NCBI GenBank assembly: GCA_019912665.1
Contig: JAIOIE010000008.1
Span: 1 to 64,000, forward strand
DNA length: 64,000 bases
Direction of reading: 5' to 3'
Source of the DNA: Deltaproteobacteria bacterium
GTDB lineage: Bacteria; Desulfobacterota; GWC2-55-46
Shown here: positions 25,427 through 34,543 of the stretch, piece by piece
Position numbering within the stretch: the first letter of the stretch is position 1
How the letters are laid out: every line of letters starts with the position of its first letter
The notes under the pieces: model-generated
Database searches by the model: none
The model's input: only the letters and a program-made list of their open reading frames with translations
What the model was told of the DNA's origin: nothing
Made by a program: the position numbers and the translations under genes

Positions 25427-25455
25427 AAAAGGCCAGGCTGATTGCCTGGCCTTTT
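25427..25455. terminator. Intrinsic terminator separating regulator genes from packaging operon
   Basis: AAAAGGCCAGGC-TGATT-GCCTGGCCTTTT: a perfect twelve-pair stem, T-rich on both strands. It lies 26 nt after the 78-residue gene and so separates the two regulator-side genes from the structural operon. The structural operon therefore needs its own promoter in 25306-25426, where no strong consensus is seen, or antitermination. Confidence 0.85.
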
Positions 25456-25480
25456 AACTATTCACGCCTCTACGCGCGCC

Positions 25481-25717
25481 TTATTTCCGGTTTTTCATGA
25501 TTATATCGTTAACAGTCCAGTCCTGAAAACTCTCCTCATAAGGGTTCCATGATCTGTTCAGCAGCTCTTCTACACCTCCGCGATAACCGTATATGCGCAT
25601 GCTGTCGAGGATATCCCCGAGCGGCTGGTACTGCTTCATTATCTTGAAGTCCACAAGGCTCACCGGCGGCTCTTCGTTGGGCTTCTCCGTCGGCTCAACC
25701 GGCTTTCTCCTTCTCAT
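25481..25717 (-). CDS. Hypothetical phage-cluster protein
   Basis: 78 residues from the ATG at 25717, which follows AAGGACACAGG; the frame is open further upstream but overlaps the previous gene more. It has a basic, Pro-rich N-terminus (MRRRKPVEPTEK) and a C-terminal part with MRIYGYRGGVEELLNRSWNP. No family recognised. It overlaps the sigma-like gene by 23 nt and is followed by a terminator. Confidence 0.5.
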   Translation of the reverse strand: MRRRKPVEPTEKPNEEPPVSLVDFKIMKQYQPLGDILDSMRIYGYRGGVEELLNRSWNPYEESFQDWTVNDIIMKNRK

Positions 25718-25961
25718 CCTGTGTCCTTGAAGCCGCGATTTTCTCCTCTGCCCTGTAGAGTATCTCATACGCCCTCCCGAGTGAAATTCTGTGGCTCTCA
25801 GCGATGACCTTCATGTGCGTCTTCCAGTAATGGTACTCGGTAAAGACCGCCCTTTCCCTTGCGCTCAGGCCGGACAGCGGCCAGAGCAGGTCCCGTATCT
25901 CCACCCCCGAATGCCTGAGCCCCTCGTAAAAAACCTCCGGATCGCAACTTTTTCTCGTCAA
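25695..25961 (-). CDS. Sigma-region-4-like DNA-binding regulator
   Basis: 88 residues starting at TTG with a GGGAGGGG upstream. Residues ~30-75 (LSARERAVFTEYHYWKTHMK, then VIAESHRISLGRAYEILYRA) look like a sigma-70 region 4 helix-turn-helix: ARERAVF, then a recognition-helix pair. Phages often place such late-gene activators before the terminase genes. It is the first gene of the cluster, downstream of the promoter-terminator unit at 26010-26130. A role as activator of the structural operon is inference. Confidence 0.65.
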   Translation of the reverse strand: MTRKSCDPEVFYEGLRHSGVEIRDLLWPLSGLSARERAVFTEYHYWKTHMKVIAESHRISLGRAYEILYRAEEKIAASRTQDEKEKAG

Positions 25962-26009
25962 TTCGCCCCTCCCTCTTTTGCAATTTTAGTGCACAATACG
26001 AACATGCAT

Positions 26010-26096
26010 GGCCTAAAAAAAGGCTTCTCTCTCGCTTAGGCGCTTACCTTGAGGCCTGAAGCGGAGAGAAGCTATGCGCACGGTCGAATGCAGGGT
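26010..26096 (-). ncRNA. Putative small RNA or attenuator leader
   Basis: Between a consensus promoter (26102-26130) and the regulator gene lies a region ending in a long hairpin: GCTTCTCTC-CGCTT-AGGC arms pair with GCCT-AAGCG-GAGAGAAGC (about 18 pairs with two bulges), followed directly by CTTTTTTT. A transcript from the promoter would stop after roughly 80 nt. No open frame of note lies within. It is either a free-standing small RNA or an attenuator controlling entry into the phage-derived cluster. Confidence 0.5.
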
Positions 26097-26101
26097 AAAA
26101 A

Positions 26102-26130
26102 ATTATACTTTTCGAGCCGGATACTGTCAA
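26102..26130 (-). promoter_or_regulatory. Perfect-consensus sigma-70 promoter at the phage cluster edge
   Basis: Minus strand TTGACA, exactly 17 nt, TATAAT: both boxes are exact consensus. It lies 48 nt after the ychF stop and reads into the phage block. Confidence 0.85.
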
Positions 26131-26177
26131 GCCATTACAGGCCGGACAGCATGTCAACTGTACTTGTGTGCAGATGC

Positions 26178-27269
26178 TCAGACGTTGAACCTGAAATGCA
26201 TGAGGTCTCCGTCCTTGACGACGTATTCCTTCCCCTCTATCCTCAGCACGCCCTTCTCCCTGCACGACGCCTCTGAGCCGTATTTTATGAAGTCCTCGTA
26301 GGAGATCACCTCTGCCTTTATGAAGCCCCGCTCGAAATCGCTGTGTATCACGCCTGCGGCGGCTGGGGCCTTCGAGCCTTCCTCGACCGTCCACGCCCTA
26401 ACCTCTTTTTTGCCGGCGGTAAAGAAGGTTATAAGGCCCAGGAGCCTGTATGCGGCAGCCGCAAGCCTGTCAAGGCCGGATTCCGAGAGGCCCAGGCCGG
26501 AGAGAAACCCGGCCCTCTCCTCTTCCGAAAGCTCGGCTATCTCGGATTCTATCTTTCCGCATATGATTACAAAGCCGGCGCCCTCCGCCTCCGCGACTTC
26601 CCTTACCTTCGTAGCTACCTGAGAAATGCCGGAAAGGTCGTCCTCCCCGACGTTTGCCACATAAATGACGGGCTTAGCCGTCAGGAGGTTCAAATCCTTC
26701 ACAAGCAGGGCGGTCTCCCTGGTAAGGACGCTCCTTGCTGGCCTGCCCGCGTCGAAGGCCTTCTTAAGCTCCTGGTAGATCGGCAGCGCCTCGGCCACGG
26801 CCTTGTCGCCGCTCTTGGCGAGTTTCGAGGCCCTGTCGAGCCTCCTTTCGACCGAATCCATGTCGGCGAGTATGAGCTCGGTATTTATCGTCTCGATATC
26901 GCCACGGGGATCCACCTTCCCGTCCACGTGGACCACCTGCTCATCCTCGAAGCACCTCACGACATGAGCGACCATATCAACGCTCCTGATGTTCCCGAGG
27001 AACTGGTTTCCGAGCCCCTCACCCTTGCTCGCGCCCTTCACTATCCCGGCTATGTCCACGAACTCCACCGCGGTCGGGAGCGTCCTTTCAGGCTTCACAA
27101 GCGATGCTATCCTGTATATCCGCTCGTCACGGAGCGGCACCATCCCTATGTTGGGGTTTATCGTGCAGAACGGATAATTCGACGCCTCAGCGCCCGCGGC
27201 CGTCATCGCGTTGAATATGGTTGATTTCCCCACGTTCGGAAGCCCTACTATCCCGCAGTTGAAGCCCAT
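26178..27269 (-). CDS. ychF: Redox-regulated ATPase YchF
   Basis: 363 residues from the ATG at 27269 (MGFNCGIVGLPNVGKST), the family length; a longer frame upstream has no similarity. YchF is an Obg-family P-loop protein that prefers ATP, consistent with NVGE in place of the NKxD guanine motif (VANVGEDD). A C-terminal TGS domain ends in DGDLMHFRFNV. It binds ribosomes and is tied to stress and translation control. Its position after pth matches a widespread pth-ychF order, here with hppA between. Confidence 0.96.
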   Translation of the reverse strand: MGFNCGIVGLPNVGKSTIFNAMTAAGAEASNYPFCTINPNIGMVPLRDERIYRIASLVKPERTLPTAVEFVDIAGIVKGASKGEGLGNQFLGNIRSVDMVAHVVRCFEDEQVVHVDGKVDPRGDIETINTELILADMDSVERRLDRASKLAKSGDKAVAEALPIYQELKKAFDAGRPARSVLTRETALLVKDLNLLTAKPVIYVANVGEDDLSGISQVATKVREVAEAEGAGFVIICGKIESEIAELSEEERAGFLSGLGLSESGLDRLAAAAYRLLGLITFFTAGKKEVRAWTVEEGSKAPAAAGVIHSDFERGFIKAEVISYEDFIKYGSEASCREKGVLRIEGKEYVVKDGDLMHFRFNV

Positions 27270-27299
27270 TTGAACCTGCTCTCCTTTTTTCTTTAAAAA

Positions 27300-27324
27300 A
27301 TAAAAACAGGGCACGAGTGCCCTG
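27300..27324 (-). terminator. Intrinsic terminator after hppA
   Basis: Minus strand CAGGGCA-CTCG-TGCCCTG followed by TTTTTATTTTTT: a seven-pair stem with a long T-run 24 nt after the hppA stop. The ychF start codon is only about 30 nt further, so ychF depends on readthrough or on a promoter overlapping this region. Confidence 0.85.
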
Positions 27325-27348
27325 CCGACCCTCAAAGATGCGTAATGC

Positions 27349-29367
27349 TCAGACGATAAGAGGTGCTATCGTGAGCGATACTATGCTCATGAGCTTTATA
27401 AGTATGTTCATTGCAGGGCCCGAGGTGTCCTTGAACGGGTCTCCGACGGTGTCGCCGACCACGGCCGCCTTGTGCGCTGCAGAGCCCTTGCCGCCGAGCC
27501 TGCCCTTCTCAATATATTTTTTTGCATTATCCCATGCCCCGCCGGCATTTGCCATGAAAATCGCGAGCAATATGCCGGTGACGGTAGCCCCGGCAAGCAT
27601 GCCGCCGAGCGCCTTAGCGCCGAAGAGGAAACCCACTGCGACCGGCGCCGAGGCGGCGAGGAGCCCCGGCAGTATCATTTCCCTCAAGGCGGCCCTGGTG
27701 CTTATATCCACGCACCTCTCGACGTCAGGTTTTACCCCTTCCCTTCCTTCGAGTAGCCCCGGGATCTCCCTGAACTGCCTTCTTATCTCCTCCACCATCT
27801 TCATCGCTGATTTTCCCACGCTCGTCATTGTAAGCGAGCCTATGAAGAACGGGATCGTCCCCCCGACAAGGAGTCCGATTACGACGAGCGGGTCCGAAAG
27901 GGATATCTCGAAAGGCGCCTTCGTGGCCGATGAAACCGCCTGCCCGAATGCCGTGAAGAGCGCTATCGCCGTAAGGGCGGCCGAACCGATAGCAAAGCCC
28001 TTCCCTATGGCGGCCGTGGTATTCCCGAGCGAATCGAGGGTGTCGGTTATCGCCCTCACGTCGTCCCCGAGCGCGCTCATCTCCGTTATCCCTCCGGCGT
28101 TGTCGGCTATGGGGCCGTATGCGTCGACGCTCATCGTAATGCCGGTTGTCGCGAGCATTCCGACCGCGGCTATGCCTATGCCGTATATGCCTGCGCCGTA
28201 GTTCGCGATGAATATCACGGCGCCGATCGCCACTACCGGCAGGACACAGCTCTCAAGCCCGACGGCTATGCCGGTTATTACGTTCGTGCCCGCCCCCGTA
28301 GTGGAAGATTTTGCAATCTTTTCGACCGGCCTTCCTCCCGTGTAGAATTCGCTTAAAAGGCCGATGAGGCTTCCTCCGAGCGACCCGGCGGCAACCGCCA
28401 GAAAACATCCGGCTCCGCACCCGGTCAATTCGGTCACCAGATAGGCGAGGACGAGGAATGCGCCTGCGGAGATTATTGTAGAGTACCTTAATGCCGATGC
28501 GGGCCCGAGCCTGCCGAGAGCTCGTATCGAAAAAAGCCCCAGAAAAGACGATACTAACCCGGCCATGATAAGTACCAGGGGATAGGACATGAGCGTCTCT
28601 CTTGCCCCAAGTCTTTCAAGCTCGGAAACGGGTATGGTCGCGGCCAGTGCGAACGAAGCAATGACCGCCCCCACGTAGGATTCGAAGATGTCCGCCCCCA
28701 GCCCTGCGACATCGCCCACGTTGTCGCCCACATTGTCGGCCACGACACCGGGGTTCCTGGGGTCGTCTTCGGGTATGCCCGCCTCAACCTTGCCGACGAG
28801 GTCGGCTCCGACGTCGGCCGTCTTGGTGAAAATGCCTCCGCCAACCCTGGCGAATAGCGCTATTGAGGATGCGCCCATGGCAAACCCGTTTATAACCTTC
28901 GCCTCTTCCGGCCTGCCGAACGCGAGGAAGAATATGCCGACCCCCACAAGCCCCAGGCTCGCCACGGAAAATCCCATTACCGAGCCGCCGTAAAATGCGG
29001 CCGCCAGGGCTTGCGAGATGCCGGGCTTATATATATGCGCCGCCTCGGCAGTCCTTACGTTCGCCTTTGTGGCCCCTTTCATGCCGATAAAGCCGGCGAG
29101 CATGGAAAGGGCACCTCCTGAAATATAGGCTATCGCCGTCGGGACGCCGAGGGAAAATGCCAGGGCAACCGAGACGCCCGCGAGGAAGATGATTATTATC
29201 GCATACTGACGTTTAAGATACGTCATCGACCCGGCGTGGATGAGGTCCGATATCTCCCTCATCCTCGCGTTCCCTGCTGGCAGGCTTTTGATGTGGCGGT
29301 ATATCAAAAGGGCTGCGGCAAGTCCGATGATGCCGAAAATGGGCGCGTAATTTGCCAGAGTGGACAT
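27349..29367 (-). CDS. hppA: Membrane-bound ion-pumping pyrophosphatase
   Basis: 672 residues with about 16 membrane helices. It couples pyrophosphate hydrolysis to ion export. The substrate motif is complete: [40 protein letters not shown] and [14 protein letters not shown]. The segment [18 protein letters not shown] carries Ala where K+-independent enzymes have Lys, pointing to the K+-dependent class. Whether it pumps H+ or Na+ cannot be read with confidence. It lies in a translation-gene cluster, likely removing pyrophosphate made by biosynthesis while energising the membrane. Confidence 0.96.
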   Translation of the reverse strand: MSTLANYAPIFGIIGLAAALLIYRHIKSLPAGNARMREISDLIHAGSMTYLKRQYAIIIIFLAGVSVALAFSLGVPTAIAYISGGALSMLAGFIGMKGATKANVRTAEAAHIYKPGISQALAAAFYGGSVMGFSVASLGLVGVGIFFLAFGRPEEAKVINGFAMGASSIALFARVGGGIFTKTADVGADLVGKVEAGIPEDDPRNPGVVADNVGDNVGDVAGLGADIFESYVGAVIASFALAATIPVSELERLGARETLMSYPLVLIMAGLVSSFLGLFSIRALGRLGPASALRYSTIISAGAFLVLAYLVTELTGCGAGCFLAVAAGSLGGSLIGLLSEFYTGGRPVEKIAKSSTTGAGTNVITGIAVGLESCVLPVVAIGAVIFIANYGAGIYGIGIAAVGMLATTGITMSVDAYGPIADNAGGITEMSALGDDVRAITDTLDSLGNTTAAIGKGFAIGSAALTAIALFTAFGQAVSSATKAPFEISLSDPLVVIGLLVGGTIPFFIGSLTMTSVGKSAMKMVEEIRRQFREIPGLLEGREGVKPDVERCVDISTRAALREMILPGLLAASAPVAVGFLFGAKALGGMLAGATVTGILLAIFMANAGGAWDNAKKYIEKGRLGGKGSAAHKAAVVGDTVGDPFKDTSGPAMNILIKLMSIVSLTIAPLIV

Positions 29368-29431
29368 TGCTGATACCCTCTTTAAGTTAGAATCATTTGG
29401 CGGGGGATGCGGATTCTATGATGGGTGGCCT

Positions 29432-29986
29432 TCAGTTGTTGTGCCTGTTCATGGCCTGCCCTATTCCGCAGGCTATTATCGATTCAACCGCGTCCCGTGC
29501 CCTGCCGAGCATCTCGTCAAGGGCCGGCTGCTCATCAGGGTGAAACGGGCTCAGGACGAAATCGACTACGTCTCCATCGTGAGGTCTTCCTATACCGAGC
29601 CGAATACGAGGCATGTCTTTAGTGCCGAGAGTTTCCATGACGGATGCCAGGCCCTTGTGGCCGCCGCTTCCGCCGCCGCCCCTTATCCGGATCTTCCCGA
29701 GAGGCAGGTCGCAATCATCAAAAGCTACGATGATCTTCTCCGGTCCGACAGGATGGACCTGAAGAAATTCCGAAACAGCCTGCCCGCTCCGGTTCATGTA
29801 GGTAAGCGGCTTAAGGAGCGCCACCTCCTCACCGGCTATCCGACCCATGCCCCGGAGCCCCTTCCCCTTTACGGAAAGCACTATCCCGTACTCGGCTGAA
29901 AGCCTGTCCACGAGCATAAACCCGGCATTATGCCTGGTTTCCGCGTACTCGCTACCCGGGTTCCCCAGTCCTATTATCAGCATCAT
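29432..29986 (-). CDS. pth: Peptidyl-tRNA hydrolase
   Basis: 184 residues, normal size. The enzyme recycles peptidyl-tRNA that drops off ribosomes. Family marks: LGNPGSEYAETRHNAGF (with the catalytic His), KPLTYMNRSGQAV, and DDCDLPLGKIRIRGGGGSGGHKGL. There is no strong ribosome binding site before the double ATG. It begins 17 nt after the terminator-like hairpin at 30003-30034, so it may be expressed partly by readthrough from rplY. Confidence 0.96.
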   Translation of the reverse strand: MMLIIGLGNPGSEYAETRHNAGFMLVDRLSAEYGIVLSVKGKGLRGMGRIAGEEVALLKPLTYMNRSGQAVSEFLQVHPVGPEKIIVAFDDCDLPLGKIRIRGGGGSGGHKGLASVMETLGTKDMPRIRLGIGRPHDGDVVDFVLSPFHPDEQPALDEMLGRARDAVESIIACGIGQAMNRHNN

Positions 29987-30002
29987 TTGGCGGCATCATA
30001 AA

Positions 30003-30034
30003 AGAGCCCCTTTGGCAGCGGCCAAAGGGGCTCT
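30003..30034. terminator. Intrinsic terminator after rplY
   Basis: AGAGCCCCTTTGGC-AGCG-GCCAAAGGGGCTCT: a perfect 14-pair stem followed on the minus strand by TTTTATG. It lies about 110 nt after rplY and just before pth. Confidence 0.8.
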
Positions 30035-30144
30035 GATTTCCCAGGCTTATAAACCCTTAAGCCGCAAAAGACTCGTGTCCACGAAAAAAATCCGAAAAGA
30101 CCGGGAGCGGCATCAAAAAGCTCAACATGGTGTTCCGGACGATG

Positions 30145-30789
30145 CTATTCCTTCTTCGCCCCTTCCTTCTCCTCGAAGCTCTTTGCCAGCTCGGCCTCGA
30201 CCTCTTCGGCAGTCCTGGGCGCGGCCTCGGCGGTCGGGGCAACGATCGAGACAACAGTCAGCTCAGGTTCGTCAACGGCCTCGAGCCCTTCGCTCAGGGC
30301 TATGTCCCGGACATGAACCGAGTCGCCAACTGCGAGCGGGGTGATATCCACGTCTATGCTGTCCGGGATGTTGCCCGGAAAGCACTCTATCCTGATCTTC
30401 CTCGTCTCGTGCTGGACTATGCCGCCGAAGGCGAGTCCCGCCGCCTTGCCGGTAAGGTGCACCGGCACTTCGACCACGACCTTGTGGTCCATCTGCACCT
30501 CGAGGAGGTCCACATGCTGCACGGTCCCCTTGAGCGGGTGGCGGAGCACTTCCTTGAACATCACGGTGCGGACCTTGTCTCCGGCTATGGCCAGGTTCAC
30601 AAGGACGTTGCCGCGGGCTCCGGTTCCGAGCGTCTTATCCAGCTCCTTTTTCTCGAGTGTCACGGAGAGCGCCTTGTCAAGGCCGGGCCCGTACAGCACG
30701 CCGGGCACCTTGCCGTTAGCACGGAGCCGCCGCGCCGGTCCGTTTCCCGTCTCGTTCCTCTGCTCTGCTGAAAGATTTATCTGTTCCAT
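30145..30789 (-). CDS. rplY: 50S ribosomal protein L25 (general stress protein CTC form)
   Basis: 214 residues: an N-terminal L25 domain that binds 5S rRNA (RRLRANGKVPGVLYGPG) and a C-terminal CTC beta domain (VPVHLTGKAAGLAFGGIVQH), ending in an acidic tail. This long form is typical outside the Enterobacteria. The gene follows prs, and the prs-rplY-pth order is common in many bacteria. A ribosome binding site GGAGGAAAC precedes the start. Confidence 0.96.
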   Translation of the reverse strand: MEQINLSAEQRNETGNGPARRLRANGKVPGVLYGPGLDKALSVTLEKKELDKTLGTGARGNVLVNLAIAGDKVRTVMFKEVLRHPLKGTVQHVDLLEVQMDHKVVVEVPVHLTGKAAGLAFGGIVQHETRKIRIECFPGNIPDSIDVDITPLAVGDSVHVRDIALSEGLEAVDEPELTVVSIVAPTAEAAPRTAEEVEAELAKSFEEKEGAKKE

Positions 30790-30833
30790 CTGTTTCCTCC
30801 GGTATTATTCCTTTAAGGGTTCGGGGCGCTCGA

Positions 30834-31772
30834 TCAAACGAAAAGAGAGCTCACCGACTCGCCTAAATGTATCCTCTTTATGGCCTCGCCCAGGAGAGGG
30901 CCAATTGAAAGCCTCTTTATCTTGGGCGAATCCGCGCCCTGCGATTTGGGAATGGTGTTGGTGACGACGAGCTCCTTTATCGGCGACTCGTTTATCCTCT
31001 TTATCGCCGGCCCCGAAAGCACGGCATGTGTAGCGCAGGCATAGACCTGCTTCGCGCCCTTCTCATGCAGGGCCGCAGCGGCCTGCGTTATGGTCCCTGC
31101 GGTGTCTATCATGTCATCGAGTAGCACGGCGGTCTTGCCCTCGACCTCGCCTATTATGTTCATCACTTCCGAGACGTTGGGACTCGGACGCCTCTTGTCC
31201 ACAATGGCCAGGGTCGCGCCGAGCCTCTTCGCGAAGGCCCTCGCCCTCTCGACGCCGCCGGCATCGGGCGATACCACCACCACGTCGTTCTGGAAGTTCT
31301 CCCTTATGTAATTGAGGAGAACGGGCGTTGCGTAGAGGTGGTCGACCGGTATGTTGAAAAAGCCCTGTATTTGCCCGGCATGAAGGTCTACGCAGACGGC
31401 CCTTTTTGCCCCGGCCACGGTTATGAGGTCGGCTACAAGCTTCGCGGATATCGGCGTCCTCGGCGCAACCTTCCTGTCCTGCCGGGCATAGCCGTAATAG
31501 GGTATCACGGCCGTTACCGAAGACGCCGATGCCCTCTTGAACGCATCGAGCATTATAAGGAGCTCCATCAGGTTGTCGTTCGTGGGAGTGCAGGTGGACT
31601 GGAGTACGTATACCTCGACACCCCTCACGCTCTCCTGTATGTCGACGTAGACCTCGCCGTCGCTGAAGCTCCTTACGTCCGACTTCCCGAGCTCTATCCC
31701 CAGGTGGTCGCAGATCTCAACCGCCAACGGCTTGTTCGAATTACCGGCAAATACCTTTATCCTCTCGATCAT
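30834..31772 (-). CDS. prs: Ribose-phosphate pyrophosphokinase
   Basis: 312 residues, full length. It makes PRPP from ribose 5-phosphate and ATP for nucleotide, His, Trp and NAD synthesis. Visible signatures are the catalytic region [23 protein letters not shown], the PRPP region [12 protein letters not shown] and [13 protein letters not shown]. Upstream is tRNA-Gln and downstream rplY. Confidence 0.97.
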   Translation of the reverse strand: MIERIKVFAGNSNKPLAVEICDHLGIELGKSDVRSFSDGEVYVDIQESVRGVEVYVLQSTCTPTNDNLMELLIMLDAFKRASASSVTAVIPYYGYARQDRKVAPRTPISAKLVADLITVAGAKRAVCVDLHAGQIQGFFNIPVDHLYATPVLLNYIRENFQNDVVVVSPDAGGVERARAFAKRLGATLAIVDKRRPSPNVSEVMNIIGEVEGKTAVLLDDMIDTAGTITQAAAALHEKGAKQVYACATHAVLSGPAIKRINESPIKELVVTNTIPKSQGADSPKIKRLSIGPLLGEAIKRIHLGESVSSLFV

Positions 31773-31805
31773 CCCTTGTCTCGACCTCTGGTTATTCTTT
31801 TTAAC

Positions 31806-31880
31806 TGGATGGGGCGGGAGGATTCGAACCTCCGAATGCGGGGATCAAAACCCCGTGCCTTACCGCTTGGCGACGCCCCA
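31806..31880 (-). tRNA. tRNA-Gln (anticodon TTG)
   Basis: Minus-strand cloverleaf: acceptor TGGGGCG/CGCCCCA, anticodon stem CGGGG/CCCCG with loop TTTTGAT (anticodon TTG), T-arm GGTTCGAATCC, encoded CCA. It sits between ispE and prs, a placement seen in several deltaproteobacterial genomes. Confidence 0.96.
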
Positions 31881-31914
31881 GCCGGAGCATGCACCCGAAG
31901 TCCTTTTCAGCCGG

Positions 31915-32766
31915 TCAGAGGCCTTCCGCGAAAAAAATACGCGCCGGCAGGGCCAGCCTCGGCTCAAGCGTCCTGTAGGCCCGCATGGCATCCTCACGGG
32001 AATGGAAAACGCCGAAGACGGTAGGTCCGCTCCCGGACATGAGGGCCCCGGAAGCGCCGGCCTCGGCCAGCATCTCCTTCAAGGCGGATATCTCAGGATA
32101 CCTTCCGATGGTCACCGCCTCCAGGTCGTTCGTAAGCGCTTTTTTAAGCCCTTCCCTGTCGGCGAAAACCTCGCAAGAATACAAAAGAATATTATTTTCA
32201 CTCTTTTTTGTCAAGCGTAAACTCGAATAAACCCATGCGGTCGGGACATGGAAACCGGGGTTTATAAGGACGTAATACAGTGGCGGGAGGTTGGCCCTCT
32301 CAAGGACCTCGCCCCGACCCTTGGCCAGGGCAGGCCCTTTGAGGAAGAAAAAGGGCACATCCGAGCCGAGCCTTGCGCCGAGTTTCATAAGTTCCTGCAG
32401 AGAAAACCCGGTCCCGAAAAGCCCGTCAAGGGCCATGATGACGCTTGCGGCATCCGAGCTCCCGCCGCCGAGGCCGGCCCCTACCGGGATTCTCTTTTTT
32501 ATGCTGATGGAAACCCTTTTCAGGACCCCGGCCGCCACCAGGAATAGCCCGGCCGCCTTGTAGGCGAGGTTCTCGCTCCCGCCAGGGGCCTCGGGCGAGT
32601 CGGTCGCCACATCTATGCCTTCGCCCTCGGAGACCGAAATCTCGATCTCGTCATAGAGCGAGACCGGCTGCATGAGCGAAAAAAGCTCGTGATACCCGTC
32701 CGGCCGCTTCCCAAGGACCTTGAGGAAAAGGTTCACCTTGGCCGGGGCAAGCACCCTGGCATACAT
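31915..32766 (-). CDS. ispE: 4-diphosphocytidyl-2-C-methyl-D-erythritol kinase
   Basis: 283 residues, GHMP kinase family. It phosphorylates CDP-methylerythritol in the non-mevalonate isoprenoid pathway. The start APAKVNLFLKVLGKRPDGYH and the ATP loop PVGAGLGGGSSDAA are diagnostic; GSDVPFF adds the catalytic Asp. Only 5 nt separate it from the last complex I gene with no terminator or clear ribosome binding site, so it may be translated from the end of the nuo transcript. Confidence 0.96.
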   Translation of the reverse strand: MYARVLAPAKVNLFLKVLGKRPDGYHELFSLMQPVSLYDEIEISVSEGEGIDVATDSPEAPGGSENLAYKAAGLFLVAAGVLKRVSISIKKRIPVGAGLGGGSSDAASVIMALDGLFGTGFSLQELMKLGARLGSDVPFFFLKGPALAKGRGEVLERANLPPLYYVLINPGFHVPTAWVYSSLRLTKKSENNILLYSCEVFADREGLKKALTNDLEAVTIGRYPEISALKEMLAEAGASGALMSGSGPTVFGVFHSREDAMRAYRTLEPRLALPARIFFAEGL

Positions 32767-32771
32767 GGCCG

Positions 32772-34529
32772 CTAAGAGAAGAAAAGAAGGAGGTTAATGA
32801 AAAAGAGGAGTCCGAGGAGTATCGTGACAGCATAGTGCTGAAGCTTCCCGGTCTGTATGCGGCGGAGGTCTCCGGAAACATACACTACGAGCCCGGCCAC
32901 ACCGTTCACCATCCCGTCTATCCACTTGAAATCAAAGCCCCAGCACCAGTTCGCCGCCTTCTTTACCCCCGAAAGTATCGGCTTGTAAAGGTTGCTTACG
33001 ATATCGTCGACCGCTGCGAAGAGGCCGTAGGTGAGCTTCATGAACATTACGGAGCCCTTGCGGTAGAACCAGTCGGTATCGAGGCTCATCGTCTTTTCGC
33101 CGCCGAGCTTCTTTATGTAGAGCCAGAAACCGAGCGCGGTGAAAAGGAGTATCTGAGAGGTCCACACCACGTGCTCAGCCGTATACGGATGGTACTCCAT
33201 CGCGTACGGCAGGAGGTTATAGAGGAACTGCGGGTATATGCCGACGAATACGCACATGAACGCGGCAAGGCCCATGCCGACGAGCATGTTAAGCGGCGGG
33301 TCCTTTGCCTGCACCCCGGAGTCCTTGCCGAGGAACGTGAAATACGGAAGCTTAAGCCCGGTATGCAGGAACGTACCAGCCGAAGCGAGCGTAAGGAGGA
33401 GCCATATTATGGCCATGTGCGACTCGCCCGCTGCCGTGAGGATTATGGACTTGCTCACGAAGCCGCTGAACAAAGGAACCGAAGATATGGCAAAGCCGCC
33501 TATCATGTACAGTATAAAGGTCCAGGGCATGGTCTTGTACACGCCGCCGAGCTCCGTTAGCTTGGACCTGCCGGTCATGTAAAGTACGGAGCCGGCGCCC
33601 ATGAAGAGAAGGCCCTTGTAGAGTATGTGCGCGAAGGCGTGCGCGGCCGCGCCGTTTATCGCGAGCTCGGTGCCTATGCCGCAGGCGGCCACCATGTACC
33701 CGACCTGGCTTATGATGTGGTAGGCCAGAAGCCTCCGGATGTCGTTTTCAAGAACGGCGTAGACGACGCCGTATATGGCCATGACGGTCCCGAGGATTAT
33801 GAGTATCTCGGTCCCGGCAAAACCCCTCGCGAGGGTGTAGATGGCGCTCTTGGTCGTAAAGGACGACATGAATACCGCGCCCGTAACCGTGGCCATGGGG
33901 TACGCGTCAGGAAGCCATGAGCCGAAGGGCGGGACAGCCGCGTTAGTGATGAAGCCTATAAGAAGGAGGGCGGAGGCCAGGCCGCCCGCCGTCACGAGGT
34001 CGAACGCGAAGCTACCGGTATGCGAATACTGGAGGAGCGCTCCCCCGAGCATGCATATGCCGCTGAAGATATGGACGAGTATGTAGCGGTATGCCGCCTT
34101 GGTCGACTCTGGCGTCCTCCTGAAGAGGATGAGGCACATTGAGGCGAAGGCCATGAACTCCGCGAAGACGAAAAGCGTCAGGTAGTCGCCGGCAAAGGCC
34201 AGGCCGACGGCGCCGCCCGCGTAGACGTAGGCCGCAATGTGCTGGCCGCTCTCCTTCACGTGCAGGCTGTAGACCCCGCTTATGAAGGCCATGAGCGTGA
34301 AGATGAAGGCGAATACGTAGCTGAGCTTATCGACCCTTCCGAAGACCAGCTCCTGGCCGAGGAGCGGCACCACGCCGTAGGTCCCGTAAGACATGGTGGC
34401 GACCGTTATGAACGCGAGCGCGGGCAGAAGGAGGATATAGGCCTGCCTTACCCTCCCCTGGAATACCGGGATAAGGACGGAGCCGAGTATGAGTATGAAG
34501 GCCGGGTGTATCCAGTTAAATATTCCCAT
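32772..34529 (-). CDS. NuoL/MrpD-type antiporter-like subunit with NuoL-like tail
   Basis: 585 residues, about 14-16 membrane helices. The proton-channel core has the family Lys and Glu positions (FAEFMAFASMCLILFRRTPE and YRYILVHIFSG regions, then HAFAHILYKGLLFMGAG). The last ~100 residues include WIDGMVNGVAGLVVYVSGDL and RIQTGKLQHYA, which resemble the C-terminus of NuoL that holds its lateral helix and final membrane segment. It lies at the end of the nuo operon, where canonical nuoL is absent, so it may supply the distal ion-pumping module. The core looks closer to Mrp/hydrogenase-type subunits than to ordinary NuoL. Confidence 0.75.
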   Translation of the reverse strand: MGIFNWIHPAFILILGSVLIPVFQGRVRQAYILLLPALAFITVATMSYGTYGVVPLLGQELVFGRVDKLSYVFAFIFTLMAFISGVYSLHVKESGQHIAAYVYAGGAVGLAFAGDYLTLFVFAEFMAFASMCLILFRRTPESTKAAYRYILVHIFSGICMLGGALLQYSHTGSFAFDLVTAGGLASALLLIGFITNAAVPPFGSWLPDAYPMATVTGAVFMSSFTTKSAIYTLARGFAGTEILIILGTVMAIYGVVYAVLENDIRRLLAYHIISQVGYMVAACGIGTELAINGAAAHAFAHILYKGLLFMGAGSVLYMTGRSKLTELGGVYKTMPWTFILYMIGGFAISSVPLFSGFVSKSIILTAAGESHMAIIWLLLTLASAGTFLHTGLKLPYFTFLGKDSGVQAKDPPLNMLVGMGLAAFMCVFVGIYPQFLYNLLPYAMEYHPYTAEHVVWTSQILLFTALGFWLYIKKLGGEKTMSLDTDWFYRKGSVMFMKLTYGLFAAVDDIVSNLYKPILSGVKKAANWCWGFDFKWIDGMVNGVAGLVVYVSGDLRRIQTGKLQHYAVTILLGLLFFINLLLFFS

Positions 34530-34543
34530 TTGTTCCCCCGGGG

